Source of the DNA: Syntrophobacteria bacterium
GTDB lineage: Bacteria; Desulfobacterota; Syntrophobacteria; JARFUL01
Length of the DNA stretch: 5,190 bases
Assembly: GCA_029289015.1 (NCBI GenBank)
Contig: JARFUL010000319.1
Span: 1-5,190, forward strand
Direction of reading: 5' to 3'
The position numbers and the translations under genes are program-made. A model generated the notes under the pieces. It ran no database searches and was not told where the DNA came from. It worked only from the letters and a program-made list of their open reading frames with translations. Below are positions 4,293-5,190 of this stretch, in pieces; position 1 is the first letter of the stretch; every line of letters starts with the position of its first letter.

Positions 4293-5190
4293 ATGAAGCT
4301 AACAAGAAGGTCATTTATCAAGTTCTCAGTGGGTGCGGTTGGCGGCATACACCTCACCCCCCTTCCGTGGTATTTGATGGACGACGTGGCCATCTGGTCC
4401 CAGAACTGGTGGTTCCGGCAGGTGCCCGAAAAGGGGATGCTCACCTCCGCGACCACGGTCTGCAACCTCTGCCCTGGAGGCTGCGGCATAGAGGCCGGCC
4501 TCATCAGCGAGAAGAGGGCCATCGGCATATCCGGAAACCCGTCCCATCCGGTCTCCATGGGAGCGATCTGCCCCATCGGCGCGTCCGGCCCCCAGTTCAC
4601 CTACGGGCTTTCCCGGGTAAAGACCCCGCTCAAGCAGACCGGCAAGAGGGGGGATCCGTCGTCCTTCAAGAAGATAACCTGGGAAAAGGCCATAGCGGAG
4701 GTGGGCGCGAAGCTCGCGTCCCTTGAGGGCAACGGCGAGCGCCTGGCCGCGGTGGGCGGTGCGCGGGGCTCCCTCAGCTCGGAGCTCTTCTCAAGGCTCA
4801 TCTGGGCCCTGGGCTCCGACAACCTCTTCAGGGTCCCCTCGTCGGCCGACTCCGAGGAGCTGGCCTTTCTCGCGATGACCGGAGTGAGGGCGCCGTTCTC
4901 CTACGACCTCGTCAACTCCCGCTACATCCTCTCCCTGGGCTGCGGGGTGTTCGAGGGGTGGGGCTCCCCGGTGTGGGTCCACAAGGCCCTCTCGGGGAAC
5001 CGCGGGGAGACCAGGCTGGTGCAGGTGGACTCCCGCATGTCCCCCACCGCGGCCGCGGCGCACAGGTGGGTCGCGGTGGAGCCCGGCACCGAGGCGGTCT
5101 TCGCGCTCGGCATGGCCAACGTCATAGTTCAGAAGGGGCTCTACGACGCGCGGTTCGTGGGCTCGGCAAGAGGGTTTGCCGAGTTCAGTC
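4293..5190 (+). CDS. qrcB: Tat-exported molybdopterin-oxidoreductase-family protein, QrcB-like (3' partial)
   Basis: 299 codons are visible with no stop; the rest lies beyond the window (family members are about 650-1000 residues). The ATG at 4293 has GGGAG at 4281-4285, 7 nt upstream. Residues 4-10 (TRRSFIK) form a Tat twin-arginine motif, so a folded protein would be exported to the periplasm. An Fe-S motif C57-x2-C60-x3-C64-x28-C93 matches the [4Fe-4S] site of the DMSO reductase superfamily. It is followed by the usual 'L-x-R-V-K-x-P-L' block (106-113) and a Rossmann-like region with 'NSRYILSLGCGVFEGWG' (208-224). Around 183-197, where the Cys/SeCys/Ser ligand of Mo usually falls, I see 'SSADSEELAFLAMTG' with no Cys. 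This fits QrcB, which is reported to lack molybdenum. It would act as a structural and electron-transfer subunit with the upstream cytochrome. The 'IWSQNWWF' segment (34-41) is also like QrcB as I remember it. Polysulfide, thiosulfate or tetrathionate reductases are the alternatives. Confidence 0.72.
   Translation, partial: MKLTRRSFIKFSVGAVGGIHLTPLPWYLMDDVAIWSQNWWFRQVPEKGMLTSATTVCNLCPGGCGIEAGLISEKRAIGISGNPSHPVSMGAICPIGASGPQFTYGLSRVKTPLKQTGKRGDPSSFKKITWEKAIAEVGAKLASLEGNGERLAAVGGARGSLSSELFSRLIWALGSDNLFRVPSSADSEELAFLAMTGVRAPFSYDLVNSRYILSLGCGVFEGWGSPVWVHKALSGNRGETRLVQVDSRMSPTAAAAHRWVAVEPGTEAVFALGMANVIVQKGLYDARFVGSARGFAEFS

Overview
The window is a GC-rich bacterial segment with five protein-coding genes, two of them cut by the window edges. 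The content suggests an anaerobic, menaquinone-using bacterium with multihaem cytochromes and System II (Ccs) cytochrome c maturation. A sulfate-reducing or related member of the Desulfobacterota (former Deltaproteobacteria) fits best. That placement is an inference from gene content; there is no rRNA or other marker to confirm it.

Left part (1-562): the 3' end of a U32-peptidase-family gene on the + strand, closed by a strong intrinsic terminator. It converges on a - strand block. Middle (562-3297, all - strand): reading in the direction of transcription, resB (ccs1) and ccsA overlap by 4 bp. Together they encode the haem export and ligation machinery of System II. About 100 bp further on comes a small GTG-started gene for an uncharacterised protein with two similar halves. 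A good sigma70-type promoter lies just upstream of resB.

Right part (3298-5190): a 377-bp divergent intergenic region, then a + strand operon. Its first gene encodes a membrane-anchored cytochrome with five CxxCH motifs. Its second, cut off at the window end, encodes a Tat-exported, molybdopterin-oxidoreductase-family protein with an Fe-S cluster motif. Order, sizes and motifs fit qrcA and qrcB of the Qrc menaquinone reductase complex, which passes periplasmic electrons (from cytochrome c3) to the menaquinone pool. qrcC (Fe-S protein) and qrcD (NrfD-like membrane protein) would be expected just beyond the window.

The two divergent units make functional sense together: ResB-CcsA would attach haem to the five CxxCH sites of the cytochrome encoded on the other side of the shared regulatory region. 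That region holds the least explained signal here: an intrinsic terminator lying inside the leader of the cytochrome operon, preceded by sequences that can form mutually exclusive pairings, which looks like a transcription attenuator or riboswitch. An inverted repeat also brackets the resB promoter. No mobile element, CRISPR array, tRNA or rRNA was seen.
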